Of a stretch of 64,000 bases of DNA, positions 1 through 8,011 are shown one piece after another. Within the stretch, counting starts at the first letter, position 1. Each line of letters starts with the position of its first letter. Source of the DNA: Ureibacillus sinduriensis BLB-1 = JCM 15800 (GTDB taxonomy: Bacteria; Bacillota; Bacilli; Bacillales_A; Planococcaceae). The notes beneath the pieces were generated by a model. It made no database searches and had not been told where the DNA came from. It was given only the letters and a program-made list of their open reading frames with translations. The DNA lies in the NCBI RefSeq assembly GCF_000772955.1, contig NZ_JPVO01000046.1, forward strand, positions 62,001 through 126,000, read 5' to 3'. A program made the position numbers and the translations under genes.

Positions 1-116
1 TCTTGTGGTCCTTTTCAATTTGCACAAGAAATATCCTTCCGGTTGCTATTCATTATTAATGTTGCACCTTAAAAAAACCTTAAAAATTTAATATCCTGAT
101 CAAAGAAGCGTCAAAA

Positions 117-150
117 TGAAAAAAACGTTCATCCTGTATTGGATAAACGT
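117..150 (-). terminator. Rho-independent terminator of the MFS gene
   Basis: Inverted repeat ACGTTcATCC (125-134) and GGATaAACGT (141-150) followed on the minus strand by a run of seven T. It lies just downstream of the stop codon of the MFS transporter gene. Confidence 0.7.
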
Positions 151-161
151 CATCTTGTAGA

Positions 162-1361
162 TCAAAGCTCTGCTATTTTAGCCTTCACTTTGGAAGTGGC
201 GCCATTTTTTTCTGGCTTCTTCCAGAACATTGTTATAACAATGCCAACTACGAGCAGGATTGTAGCAAAATAGTATGGGTAGTTAATGTCTATATCAAAC
301 AACATCCCTCCCAAGATTGGTCCGCTAATATTCGCCAGACTTGTAAACATGGAGTTCATTCCGCCAACAAAACCTTGTTCATTGCCGGCGATATTGGAAA
401 GATAGGATGTCACTGCCGGTCGGAATAAATCAAATCCAACAAAGACAATAAAAGTAACAAGCAAAATAGAGAAATACGAATGAACAACCGTCATTAAAAA
501 GACCAATAAAGCGGATAAGATCAAGCTGTATCGGATGAGTTTGATTTCTCCCCAAATACGGGTTAATTTATCAAATAGAATAACTTGTGCCACTGCACCG
601 AATATTGCCCCACCCGTAATCACAATCGCGATATCCGATGGTGTAAATGCGAATTTGTGGTCGACAAATAGGCTGAAGAATGACTCAAAGGCAGCTAAAC
701 CGAACGAAGCAATAAAGATTAAGATAAATGCAATCAGATATTTTGGTGCAGTAATACGCTTGATGCCGACCCTGCCGTCTTCGGCTTGTTCAAACGTCTC
801 CTCTGTACGTTCCGGCTCTCTCAATAAAAGAATCGAGAGTATACCGGCGATGATACCAAGGCCGCCAGCAAAGAAGAACGGAATACGCGTTCCAAATTCC
901 GCCAGAAACCCGCCGATACCCGGACCAATAATAAATCCTGTACTGATTGCGGCCGACATATACCCAAGTGCCTTCGCACGGTTATTCAAATTGGTAATAT
1001 CCGCAATAAAAGCTGTAACGGCCGGCATAATGAAACCAGCACTTATCCCTCCCAATATACGGGAAATAAATAACACTTCAATTTCCTTGCCGAGCCCGAA
1101 CAATAATTCCGAAAGGCCAAAAATAAATAGACCAATTACAATCATTATTTTTCTGCCAAATCTATCAGCAGCTTTCCCTGCAAACGGTGAAACAATTAGT
1201 TGTGCGATGGCAAAAGCCGCTGTTAAATAACCAACAGTTGTTCCGTCTATCCCTAAATCATTCATCAAGGTAGGTAAAACCGGAATTACTAAACCAATCC
1301 CCAAAAAGGCTATGAATAAATTCATCAATAGCAATCCCAAGGTGACTTTATATGTCCTCAT
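162..1361 (-). CDS. MFS multidrug efflux transporter (Bmr/NorA type)
   Basis: Drug:proton antiporter of the major facilitator superfamily, expected to pump hydrophobic or cationic compounds out across the cytoplasmic membrane. The 399 residues are almost entirely hydrophobic with about 12 membrane segments. The loop 2-3 signature GKAADRFGRK is at residues 62-71 and an antiporter motif C-like GPGIGGFLAEFG lies near 147-158 in helix 5. Length is typical for the 12-helix Bmr/NorA/TetA group. Start ATG at 1361 has GTAAGGAGAA 10 bases upstream. It is divergent from a MerR-family regulator gene at 1480, and the shared 118-bp gap holds a MerR-type promoter, so induction by a drug-binding MerR protein is likely. 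The substrate cannot be read from sequence. Confidence 0.9.
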   Translation of the reverse strand: MRTYKVTLGLLLMNLFIAFLGIGLVIPVLPTLMNDLGIDGTTVGYLTAAFAIAQLIVSPFAGKAADRFGRKIMIVIGLFIFGLSELLFGLGKEIEVLFISRILGGISAGFIMPAVTAFIADITNLNNRAKALGYMSAAISTGFIIGPGIGGFLAEFGTRIPFFFAGGLGIIAGILSILLLREPERTEETFEQAEDGRVGIKRITAPKYLIAFILIFIASFGLAAFESFFSLFVDHKFAFTPSDIAIVITGGAIFGAVAQVILFDKLTRIWGEIKLIRYSLILSALLVFLMTVVHSYFSILLVTFIVFVGFDLFRPAVTSYLSNIAGNEQGFVGGMNSMFTSLANISGPILGGMLFDIDINYPYYFATILLVVGIVITMFWKKPEKNGATSKVKAKIAEL

Positions 1362-1431
1362 CTTTTTTCATTCTCCTTACAAACTAAATACTGCAATTAA
1401 TCTTTTCCGTTTTAAATTATTTACAACTTCT

Positions 1432-1462
1432 ATCCTAGTGTATATAGTAACTATATAGTCAA
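1432..1462 (-). promoter_or_regulatory. MerR-type promoter with 19-bp spacer driving the MFS gene
   Basis: Read on the minus strand: -35 TTGACT (1457-1462), exactly 19 bp, then -10 TAGGAT (1432-1437). The spacer holds the palindrome TATATAGTaACTATATA (1441-1457). An over-long spacer with a dyad between -35 and -10 is the hallmark of MerR-activated promoters. The divergent regulator at 1480 is the obvious ligand. Confidence 0.75.
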
Positions 1463-1479
1463 GGGCGGTGTTGTAAAAA

Positions 1480-2307
1480 TTGAGTAAAAAAGATGGCAAA
1501 TATTTGACAACCGGTGAATTTGCAAAGCTTTGCAAAGTAAACAAGCAGACGCTATTTTATTATGAACAAATCGGTCTTTTGAAACCGGTGATGAAAAATA
1601 AAAATCGTTACCGCTTCTATACCGTTCATCAATTGGAATACTTTTTTGTAATCGATTTATTAAAGGATCTTGGCATGTCGCTTAACGATATCCAGCAGTA
1701 CACGCAAAATAAATCGCCTGAAAGATTTCTGGAACTAATGTACAAAAAGAAGGAGGAAATCGTGAAAAAACGCCAGGAGATCGAAGCGAAAGAGAAAATG
1801 ATTGAGGCCAAGATTGCATTGATGGAGGAAGCTTCGAACCTTGGTTTTAATGAGATCACCCTTGAACAGTTACCAGAAGCGACACTGTACTTGAGCAGAA
1901 AAATTGAAAATATCACGGATGAAAAGTACGTGGAAGTCATCTCGGATTTTATCGAGGAATTGAGCGAATCGCATCTTGATTCAGGGTATCCCATCGGCAC
2001 CATAACGGAACGCGAGCAAGTATTGAAGGGTGAATTCTCGAATTATAGTTATTTATATATCGAGCAACCGACCCCGAAGGAAGGACACCCTTATTTTAAA
2101 GCAGTAAAAGGGGATTTTTTAATCGGCTATCATGTCGGGGATGAAAATACAATCGGCACTACCTATCAGCGCCTTTTTTCAGAAATGGAACGCCTCGATT
2201 TAGCACTGGGAGATCATGTTTTTGAAGAATATGTTTATGATTCAGTCGTAAAGAATGACACGGAGCATTATGTGACCAAGATCATGATACAAGTCAACAA
2301 AAAATAA
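1480..2307 (+). CDS. MerR-family regulator with effector domain (BmrR-like)
   Basis: Transcription activator with an N-terminal winged helix-turn-helix at about residues 9-60 (TTGEFAKLCKVNKQTLFYYE region), a coiled-coil dimerisation helix rich in K/E at about 85-118, and a C-terminal ligand-binding half (about 120-275) of the GyrI-like/BmrR kind that binds drugs. The length of 275 residues fits BmrR/BltR (about 270-280). Start is TTG at 1480, preceded by AAGGGCGGTG. It is divergent from the MFS efflux gene and should unwind that gene's 19-bp-spacer promoter on drug binding; its own start region overlaps the operator, so it is probably autoregulated. The pairing with the MFS gene is inferred from position and promoter form. 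Confidence 0.87.
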   Translation: MSKKDGKYLTTGEFAKLCKVNKQTLFYYEQIGLLKPVMKNKNRYRFYTVHQLEYFFVIDLLKDLGMSLNDIQQYTQNKSPERFLELMYKKKEEIVKKRQEIEAKEKMIEAKIALMEEASNLGFNEITLEQLPEATLYLSRKIENITDEKYVEVISDFIEELSESHLDSGYPIGTITEREQVLKGEFSNYSYLYIEQPTPKEGHPYFKAVKGDFLIGYHVGDENTIGTTYQRLFSEMERLDLALGDHVFEEYVYDSVVKNDTEHYVTKIMIQVNKK

Positions 2308-2367
2308 CCTGATTGTCAGGACAGGCCTCCATAGTTGAATCATCATCGATATCTTTGTTTTCAATAC

Positions 2368-2414
2368 AAAAAGACTGCCGGCAAACTCAAGTTGCAAGTT
2401 TACCGACAGTCTTT
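2368..2414. terminator. Bidirectional terminator between MerR gene and spore coat genes
   Basis: Long stem: AAAGACTGCCGGCAAACT pairs (two G-U) with AAGTTTACCGACAGTCTTT; A-run on the left and T/U-rich right flank. It sits between the convergent ends of the MerR gene and the gene ending at 2449. Confidence 0.75.
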
Positions 2415-2448
2415 GACCCCGGATGGTTGATCCGATGGTTATCTAAGT

Positions 2449-2763
2449 TTATTCTTTTACTGAATCTAGAACAAAATCGGCTTTTTCTAAATCATGCCTC
2501 ATCTGTTCATCTAAATCATATGCATGATACATTTCTTTTTTGATCATATATTGGGCAATCTTATCATGCGTGTCAATCGCAATATCCAATTCACGGCGCA
2601 ACAGCTTTTTCAAAGAAGGAGTAGCTGTTTCTGTAATGGCTGTTGCAAGATTTCTTACACCAGCTTTTGCCGAGACAAGTAAATCGGTTGCGATTGCCAG
2701 GTCATCAATCATGGGCATTTCAAGCTGTTCATTATTTGTTTCATCTGTTTTCTTAGCAGTCAT
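2449..2763 (-). CDS. CotF-like spore coat protein
   Basis: A 104-residue acidic, helical protein resembling the spore coat protein F family (ferritin-like helical hairpin). The stretch IDDLAIATDLLVSAKAG followed by helices with RRELDIAIDTHDKIA and a C-terminal KKEMYHAYD segment is typical; this last part is where CotF-like proteins carry their Y/H-rich tail. Expected to be made in the mother cell and deposited in the spore coat. Start ATG at 2763 has GGAGGATG upstream. It follows a second small coat-like gene in the same orientation 23 bp away, so the two probably form one sporulation operon. No sporulation sigma promoter was identified with confidence. Confidence 0.75.
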   Translation of the reverse strand: MTAKKTDETNNEQLEMPMIDDLAIATDLLVSAKAGVRNLATAITETATPSLKKLLRRELDIAIDTHDKIAQYMIKKEMYHAYDLDEQMRHDLEKADFVLDSVKE

Positions 2764-2786
2764 TACAAATCATCCTCCATTCTCGT

Positions 2787-2990
2787 TTAGGCACTTGCAT
2801 CCGCAAGTACTTTTCTTAAATCTTTAATTGCTTTTGTGGATAGTTCTAGGTCTTCCTGGATAATTTCTTTTAGCTCCTCATCCTGAACGAGATCTACAAA
2901 TAACTTACTCTTTGTAACACATGCTGTTTTAAAAATCAGTACTTCATGTGCCTCCAATTGTTCGTGCAGTGCAAGTTCCTTCGTTGCCAT
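2787..2990 (-). CDS. Small spore coat-associated protein
   Basis: A 67-residue helical protein beginning MATKELALHEQLEAHEVL, with a pattern (LHEQLEAHEVLIFK ... DEELKEIIQEDLE) found in small proteins co-encoded with CotF-type coat proteins. ATG at 2990 has a strong GGAGG 8 bases upstream and is preferred over the in-frame ATG at 3050, which lacks a ribosome binding site. It lies directly upstream of the CotF-like gene, same strand. Function beyond coat association is not known to me. Confidence 0.65.
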   Translation of the reverse strand: MATKELALHEQLEAHEVLIFKTACVTKSKLFVDLVQDEELKEIIQEDLELSTKAIKDLRKVLADASA

Positions 2991-3108
2991 TCCATTACCT
3001 CCTAGTACTGTTATGTTATTTGAATACCCGGTAATATTATTTTCAATCAAGAATTTTTAACGAAGACACACTCTTTGCGTGGTAATTATAAGATTCTTTA
3101 AATATTAG

Positions 3109-3143
3109 AAATGGCACTTCCCTTTTTTAGGGAAATGCCATTT
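3109..3143 (-). terminator. Terminator hairpin downstream of the MDR gene
   Basis: AAATGGCAcTTCCC (3109-3122) pairs with GGGAAaTGCCATTT (3130-3143). It lies downstream of the oxidoreductase gene ending at 3239 and resembles several other hairpins placed after genes in this window. Confidence 0.55.
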
Positions 3144-3238
3144 CATGTAAACCAATTGGTTGAACGAATTAAGCTTATTTACTAATGGGGGTTGAAAGGC
3201 TGGACGATTATAACCTCATAACAAGGCTTGTTGCTATG

Positions 3239-4207
3239 TTACACTTTGACGACAACATTGCCCCTCTTGTGCCCTTCCTCTACATATTTGTGTGCTTCAA
3301 TGATTTCATCCAAATTGTAGTATCGATCGATTACGATTTTCAATTTCTCCATTTCAACCAACTCTTTGAGGAAATTTAATGCCTCTGCGGTTTCAGGGGA
3401 ATTTCGGCTCAACAATATCTTCTTTTTGCTGGTCATTTGAGCCCATAGCATTTCAACACTTGGCAATGGTTCCGTAATGTTTATATAGATGCCATCTATT
3501 TTTAGTACTTTCATGCAGGCAGAAAATGAAGACTTGTTCACTGCTTCAAATATCACATCATAAGTCTCATCAATCTCTGAAAAGTCTTGTGCTGTATAAT
3601 CAATTACCTGGTCAGCACCGAGAGATTTTACTAACTGCACATTTCTAGTACTGCATACACCTGTAACAATTGCACCGAAATACTTAGCGATTTGTACTGC
3701 ATAACTCCCTACACTGCCAGAAGCACCATATACCAGAACCTTTTGGCCTTCCTGCACATTCGCTTTTCTAAGAAAATTCAATGCTGTGCGTGCCCCGATC
3801 GGAATGGCAGCGGCTTCTGCATAAGTAATGTTGCGTGGTTTGATTGATACAGGACCATCTTCAGGCAAACACTTGTATTCGGCATACGCACCAAAATCCG
3901 CGAGAGTTGCAGCAAAAACCTGGTCACCTTCTTTAAACCTTTTGACATTTTTCCCTATTGCCTCGACTTCCCCGGCCAACTCCATTCCCAATATCTCTTT
4001 TTTAGGTTTTAAAAATCCCAATGTTATGCGGGCTGGCAGCCAAAAAGCCGGGGGAACCGTAAAGCTCCGTGATCGAATATCGGCCACCGTTACGGTTGTT
4101 GCTTTTACTTTTATCAAGATCTCATGATCTTTTGGAAAAGGCTTTTCTACTTGTTTCATTTGGAGAACATTGGGGGGTCCATAACTTTCATATATAATCG
4201 CCTTCAA
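3239..4207 (-). CDS. NAD(P)-dependent alcohol dehydrogenase / quinone oxidoreductase (MDR family)
   Basis: Medium-chain dehydrogenase/reductase of 322 residues. The N-terminal GroES-like half begins [16 protein letters not shown], and the Rossmann nucleotide-binding motif [15 protein letters not shown] lies near residues 160-174. The catalytic and structural zinc cysteine sets are absent, placing it with zinc-independent quinone-reductase-like MDR enzymes that reduce quinones or enones with NADPH. Start TTG at 4207 has GAGGTGGATA just upstream. It stands alone between the coat genes and the VanS-like kinase gene, on the same strand. The actual substrate is unknown. Confidence 0.85.
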   Translation of the reverse strand: MKAIIYESYGPPNVLQMKQVEKPFPKDHEILIKVKATTVTVADIRSRSFTVPPAFWLPARITLGFLKPKKEILGMELAGEVEAIGKNVKRFKEGDQVFAATLADFGAYAEYKCLPEDGPVSIKPRNITYAEAAAIPIGARTALNFLRKANVQEGQKVLVYGASGSVGSYAVQIAKYFGAIVTGVCSTRNVQLVKSLGADQVIDYTAQDFSEIDETYDVIFEAVNKSSFSACMKVLKIDGIYINITEPLPSVEMLWAQMTSKKKILLSRNSPETAEALNFLKELVEMEKLKIVIDRYYNLDEIIEAHKYVEEGHKRGNVVVKV

Positions 4208-4379
4208 CTATCCACCTCGAATTCGAAATATAATATCATATGAATTCTACGGGTAAATAGACCATTTATTCACTCTAGAAGCGCGGTTGCTATTAAACAA
4301 CAGCAATTGTTTTGTCAGGTTTTTTAATGATTTTGACTGAGAAAATTGTTGAATGCATTTCCCTACTTAGGTACACATT

Positions 4380-5492
4380 CTACCATTCCTTCAATAAATT
4401 TATAGTAAAAGAGGTTCTCCCCGGTGTGCTCTTTGCCTTGATTTCGCCATTATGGAGATCGATGATGCTTTTCGAGATTGCCAGCCCTAAACCTGACCCT
4501 CCCGTAAATTGTGACCGAGACTTTTCCACACGGTAAAATCGTTCAAAAATATGCGGAAGATCCGATGGGGGTATGGCCTGCCGCCCGTAGTTAACGATTT
4601 CAATCTCGATCGTTTTATCGGTTTCGCTCAGATGGACATCAAGGTATTTACCATCACTCCCATATCGGATGGCATTTTGGAAGAGGTTCTCGAAGACCCG
4701 TGCCAGCTTTCCTCCATCCCCTATAACAATTGGACTCATTGCTGAAGAATAGAGGCGGAACTCCACCCCCACTTCTTCTAATTGCACTTTTGATAGCACA
4801 GCGAGCTGATTCAGCATCTCTTCAAGATTGACGGCGACCTTTTGAATGTTGACATGCTGATTATGCATATACGTATACTCAAATGTATCATTGATCAACG
4901 CATGCAAGCTGGCGGCTTTCTCATGAATCACTTGAACATAATGGCGAAGCTCCACCTCGTCACGGTACCCATCATTGTTGATAAGCTCCAGATAGCCAAT
5001 AATCGAAGTGAGGGGTGACCTTAAATCGTGTGCAACATTTGTCACTAATTCATTTTTTAATTGCTCAGCTTTTTTCACTTCTTCAATAGCCGCTTCTGAT
5101 CTAGCGATAATTTTTTGAAATTCTTTAAAGACGGCTTGAAATTCAGGTTGAACTGAAAGAGCAAATGACCCAGGTTTCCCCTTAGCCATTAATTGGACAT
5201 CCTCCGCCATTTTCTCTATATAAAAAGCAAGATACCGTTTCCGCTCATATTGGTAAAAAATGAATAGAAATAGCCCCGTCATGGCAAGGTGAAAACTGAA
5301 AATGATTAATTTGGGAAAATAGGACAATATGTAAAGCATGCTTTCAAAAAATCTGGAGTTATCCTCCAACACCTCCAATGCCGGCAAAAGGATGGCTCCT
5401 GTCACCATTGATAGCATTAAAGCGATTAATAGATATAGCAGCACTTTCCATATTGGGAGAAAACGAAGCAGGGTCATAACATTATTTTTCAA
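4380..5492 (-). CDS. VanS-like sensor histidine kinase
   Basis: Membrane-bound sensor kinase of 370 residues that should phosphorylate the response regulator encoded just upstream. Two membrane segments lie at about residues 14-38 and 58-80, with a short extracytoplasmic loop between. The dimerisation box NVAHDLRSPLTSIIGYLELI has its phosphorylated His at about 155. The ATP domain shows an N box near FENLFQNAIRYG and G boxes near DLPHIFERFYRVE and GGSGLGLAISKSII. The TTG start at 5492 is preceded by GGAGTGGGGT inside the regulator gene, an 11-bp overlap that implies translational coupling. The short sensor loop suggests an intramembrane or envelope-stress sensor; the signal is unknown. Confidence 0.88.
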   Translation of the reverse strand: MKNNVMTLLRFLPIWKVLLYLLIALMLSMVTGAILLPALEVLEDNSRFFESMLYILSYFPKLIIFSFHLAMTGLFLFIFYQYERKRYLAFYIEKMAEDVQLMAKGKPGSFALSVQPEFQAVFKEFQKIIARSEAAIEEVKKAEQLKNELVTNVAHDLRSPLTSIIGYLELINNDGYRDEVELRHYVQVIHEKAASLHALINDTFEYTYMHNQHVNIQKVAVNLEEMLNQLAVLSKVQLEEVGVEFRLYSSAMSPIVIGDGGKLARVFENLFQNAIRYGSDGKYLDVHLSETDKTIEIEIVNYGRQAIPPSDLPHIFERFYRVEKSRSQFTGGSGLGLAISKSIIDLHNGEIKAKSTPGRTSFTINLLKEW

Positions 5493-6165
5493 TTTTATAC
5501 CCCACTCCCCAGACGGTTTGAATGATTGTTTCGCCTGGCAAAGCTGCTTCCAGTTTGTCCCGGAGGTTGCTGATATGAACCATCACTGTCTGGTTTGATC
5601 CCTCTCCCGGTTCATTCCATACCCTTTCAAAAATCTCTTCCGATCCAAACACACGCCCGCGATGCTTAGCGAGTAAAAATAAGATTTCAAATTCTCTTGC
5701 CGTCAACTTAATAGCATTTCCTTCGACGGATGCTGCATGGCTCTGTTTATCTATTTCCAGAAGGCCTACACGGAGTACATCCTCATCCTCTTTCGCAAGC
5801 TGGTAACTTGCCCTCCGCAGCAACGCTTTTACTCTTGCTATCAACTCCAAAGGATTGAACGGCTTGATCATATAATCGTCGCCACCCGTCATTAACCCGA
5901 GGATCTTATCCATATCCCCCACTTTTGCGCTAACCATCAGAATCGGGATGCTGCTGTGTTTGCGCACTTTTTGGCAAAACTCCAGTCCATCCATATTCGG
6001 CATCATGATATCCAATACAATAAGATCGTAGGGAGATTGCTCCAACATTCGGAAAGCCTCCATCCCGTCGGATGCTTTGGCCGTATCGTAACCTTCATTT
6101 TTCATATATACCTCAATCAACTCAGCAATTTGTCGATCATCATCCACAATTAAGATCTTCGTCAT
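5482..6165 (-). CDS. OmpR-family response regulator (VanR-like)
   Basis: DNA-binding response regulator of 227 residues: receiver domain at 1-120 with acidic triad DDD near 8-10, phosphoacceptor Asp52 in LDIMMPNMDG, and the conserved Lys in MIKPFNPLEL; winged-helix output domain at about 130-227 with the TAREFEILFLLAKHRGRVFG and GVGYKIEK signatures. ATG at 6165 has AAGGAG. It overlaps the kinase gene by 11 bp and follows a VanZ-like gene by 11 bp. A pair of ATCTTTAG direct repeats with an 11-bp period stands in front of the divergent secreted-protein gene at 7015 and is a candidate binding site. Confidence 0.9.
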   Translation of the reverse strand: MTKILIVDDDRQIAELIEVYMKNEGYDTAKASDGMEAFRMLEQSPYDLIVLDIMMPNMDGLEFCQKVRKHSSIPILMVSAKVGDMDKILGLMTGGDDYMIKPFNPLELIARVKALLRRASYQLAKEDEDVLRVGLLEIDKQSHAASVEGNAIKLTAREFEILFLLAKHRGRVFGSEEIFERVWNEPGEGSNQTVMVHISNLRDKLEAALPGETIIQTVWGVGYKIEK

Positions 6166-6176
6166 TTTTTTGCTCC

Positions 6177-6749
6177 TTACTTTGAATGAAGCTGCATTCT
6201 TTGAAAAATACCTTCAAATAATTGTACCTTCATCAAACTTCTTACAATGAGATAACCAATGACAGCACCTGCCGTATTGGCCAATAAGTCATTAATATCC
6301 GTACTTCTCCCATTTCCTAATGTCACTCGAATTAGAAGCTGCACTAATTCAAAGGAAAGACTAAAACCAAACCCCAGTTTGGCAATTTTTCTAATAGAAG
6401 TTTCTTTCTTGCTCAACAATGGGATGTACATGCCAAAAGGGAGTAGCATGATGACATTCAATAAAAACGTCTTAACATCGATTGTTAAAACCGGAATAAA
6501 GTTGATTGTTTTATACCATGGTGTTTGATTGGCATAGCGTCCAATATTGACATCGATTGGGAAAAACACCAAGTGAATGGTACATAGCAAGTATATCCCA
6601 AAGGAAAGAAGAACGACAAACTGAGCTAAATTGACTTTCCGTTTTCGTCGTATCGTCCATGTGATTAATCCTACCAAACCAAGCAGCATGAGCGGAATTA
6701 ATACGACCCATGAATCTATCGTAAACATTATTGATTTTGACTCTTCCAT
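6177..6749 (-). CDS. VanZ-family integral membrane protein
   Basis: A 190-residue protein with four or five membrane helices and the VanZ signature: a central segment INFIPVLTIDVKTFLLNVIMLLPFGMYIPLL followed by FELVQLLIR and STDINDLLANTAGAVIGY near the C-terminus. VanZ proteins lower susceptibility to some glycopeptides by an undefined envelope mechanism. ATG at 6749 has GGAGG 7 bases upstream. It is the first gene of an operon with the response regulator and kinase, so the three likely respond to one envelope signal. No VanHAX ligase genes are present, so vancomycin resistance of the classical kind is not implied. Confidence 0.85.
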   Translation of the reverse strand: MEESKSIMFTIDSWVVLIPLMLLGLVGLITWTIRRKRKVNLAQFVVLLSFGIYLLCTIHLVFFPIDVNIGRYANQTPWYKTINFIPVLTIDVKTFLLNVIMLLPFGMYIPLLSKKETSIRKIAKLGFGFSLSFELVQLLIRVTLGNGRSTDINDLLANTAGAVIGYLIVRSLMKVQLFEGIFQRMQLHSK

Positions 6750-6828
6750 CTATATACCTCCAAAATTCTTTATCTTTCAATGCAAATTCAGTTTAGATGA
6801 AAATTCTAAAGTTTTTATAAAGAACAAA

Positions 6829-6908
6829 TAAAGGTTCCCTTAATTTTCGGTGGAATCAACTAACATCCTGAAGGAATCCTGTGCGTTCATAATTTAAGGG
6901 AACCTTTA
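6829..6908. repeat. 80-bp inverted-repeat element (palindromic, MITE-like)
   Basis: Perfect 15-bp inverted repeats TAAAGGTTCCCTTAA (6829-6843) and TTAAGGGAACCTTTA (6894-6908) enclose about 50 bp. It lies between two divergent genes, where no terminator is needed, so a mobile or regulatory palindrome is more plausible than a terminator. Confidence 0.5.
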
Positions 6909-6912
6909 AACT

Positions 6913-6952
6913 ATCTTTAGCAAATCTTTAGAACTCTTCTATATGCTATAGA
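6913..6952 (+). promoter_or_regulatory. Candidate response-regulator site and promoter of the secreted-protein gene
   Basis: Direct repeat ATCTTTAG at 6913-6920 and 6924-6931, an 11-bp period typical of OmpR-family regulators. The second copy covers the -35 position relative to a -10 TATAGA (6947-6952, with an upstream TG). This arrangement fits activation by the adjacent VanR-like regulator. Confidence 0.5.
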
Positions 6953-7014
6953 CATTCAACCAATTGCTTTCGCGGCCTGGGTTGAATGTACATGCAATAA
7001 ATGGAGGGATAACA

Positions 7015-7878
7015 ATGGAAAAAGAACGTGGAAAGAAGAAAAAACAGAAAGGAACAATGTTTAAAAGAAGTCTATTCGCGGCTTCTGCTGTATTTGTCAT
7101 TGGAGCCACTACCGTTGCAGCTCAAAATAGCGATTATTTTTCGATGTTTTTTGGGCATGAAGGAAATGCAATGGACGCTAATCAAAATTCCATAAAAGCG
7201 TCCAAGATTGTATCCGGAATAGAGATGGAAGTAGAAGAAACGATTATAGGCGGCAAGAGCGCACTCATCATCGTATCGTTTGAAAAGCAAGATGGAACGG
7301 CCTTCTCTAATAATGTCAAAGTCCCTGCACTAGAACTGGATTGGAAACAGAATGCAAGTTATATGGTGGACCAACAAATGACGGAAGACCACAAAAAGCT
7401 CATCGCGATGTTTGACATCGATACAACGAAAAAAATCGATGGGAAAAAGTTGAAGATCATGGCTAATAAACTTGTCGATGAAAGCACCGATAAGGTAATA
7501 GCCGATGGTCCTTTCCACTTATCATTTGAAGCAAGCGAAAGCTCAAGTTCCAAGACGATTGAAACGAATATCAATCTAGCTTTATCCGATGCGGAGCTTT
7601 CACTTCAAACGATCAATATTTCGGCAAATGGGATAGGCGTTGAGGGAACACGCCAAGACGGGAAAACTGGCGAGTTGCCGCAATCTACGCCACTACTGAA
7701 AGTAACGACTTTAGATAACCACACGTTTGAACTTAAGTCCGGTTCAACGAGCACAACCGAAACAGGATTCAAGTGGCAATTCAACTTGGATGAAGCGGGA
7801 GAGAGGCTCCTATTAAGCAATGAAAATATTAAAAGTGTGACGATTGATGGCCACACCATAGAGGTAACCAAAGAGTAA
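7015..7878 (+). CDS. Secreted or membrane-anchored DUF4179-like envelope protein
   Basis: A 287-residue protein with a Lys/Arg-rich N-terminus (KERGKKKKQKG), one hydrophobic segment at about 18-36 (FKRSLFAASAVFVIGATTVAA) that is a signal peptide or anchor, and a beta-rich Thr/Ser-rich remainder resembling the extracytoplasmic DUF4179-type domain seen at the C-terminus of anti-sigma factors. There is no zinc-finger or cytoplasmic sigma-binding part, so it is not an anti-sigma factor itself. ATG at 7015 has GGAGGGATAAC; the in-frame ATG-like start at 6964 has no good site and overlaps the promoter. It is divergent from the VanZ/R/S-like operon and may be its target. Function unknown. Confidence 0.7.
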   Translation: MEKERGKKKKQKGTMFKRSLFAASAVFVIGATTVAAQNSDYFSMFFGHEGNAMDANQNSIKASKIVSGIEMEVEETIIGGKSALIIVSFEKQDGTAFSNNVKVPALELDWKQNASYMVDQQMTEDHKKLIAMFDIDTTKKIDGKKLKIMANKLVDESTDKVIADGPFHLSFEASESSSSKTIETNINLALSDAELSLQTINISANGIGVEGTRQDGKTGELPQSTPLLKVTTLDNHTFELKSGSTSTTETGFKWQFNLDEAGERLLLSNENIKSVTIDGHTIEVTKE

Positions 7879-7902
7879 AAATGTAGTGTAAGAAATAAAA
7901 TG

Positions 7903-7940
7903 AAAAGTCGATTTCAGCAGTTTGAAATCGACTTTTTTTA
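7903..7940 (+). terminator. Terminator of the secreted-protein gene
   Basis: AAAAGTCGATTTCA (7903-7916) pairs perfectly with TGAAATCGACTTTT (7923-7936), followed by TTTTTAT. Strong, probably bidirectional. Confidence 0.85.
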
Positions 7941-8011
7941 TCGGCTTTTACCGCTTAGTCCTCTGAAAAAGCCAAGGGGATCATTGTGGTGGATCGCCAA
8001 TGCCCGAGCGA

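Noticed and set aside
535-1230. 231-codon ORF on the + strand
   Set aside because: It lies fully antisense to the MFS transporter gene, has no ribosome binding site, and its product has a shadow-type composition.
4312-4536. 74-codon + strand ORF near 4.4 kb
   Set aside because: It overlaps the 3' end of the histidine kinase gene antisense and has no ribosome binding site.
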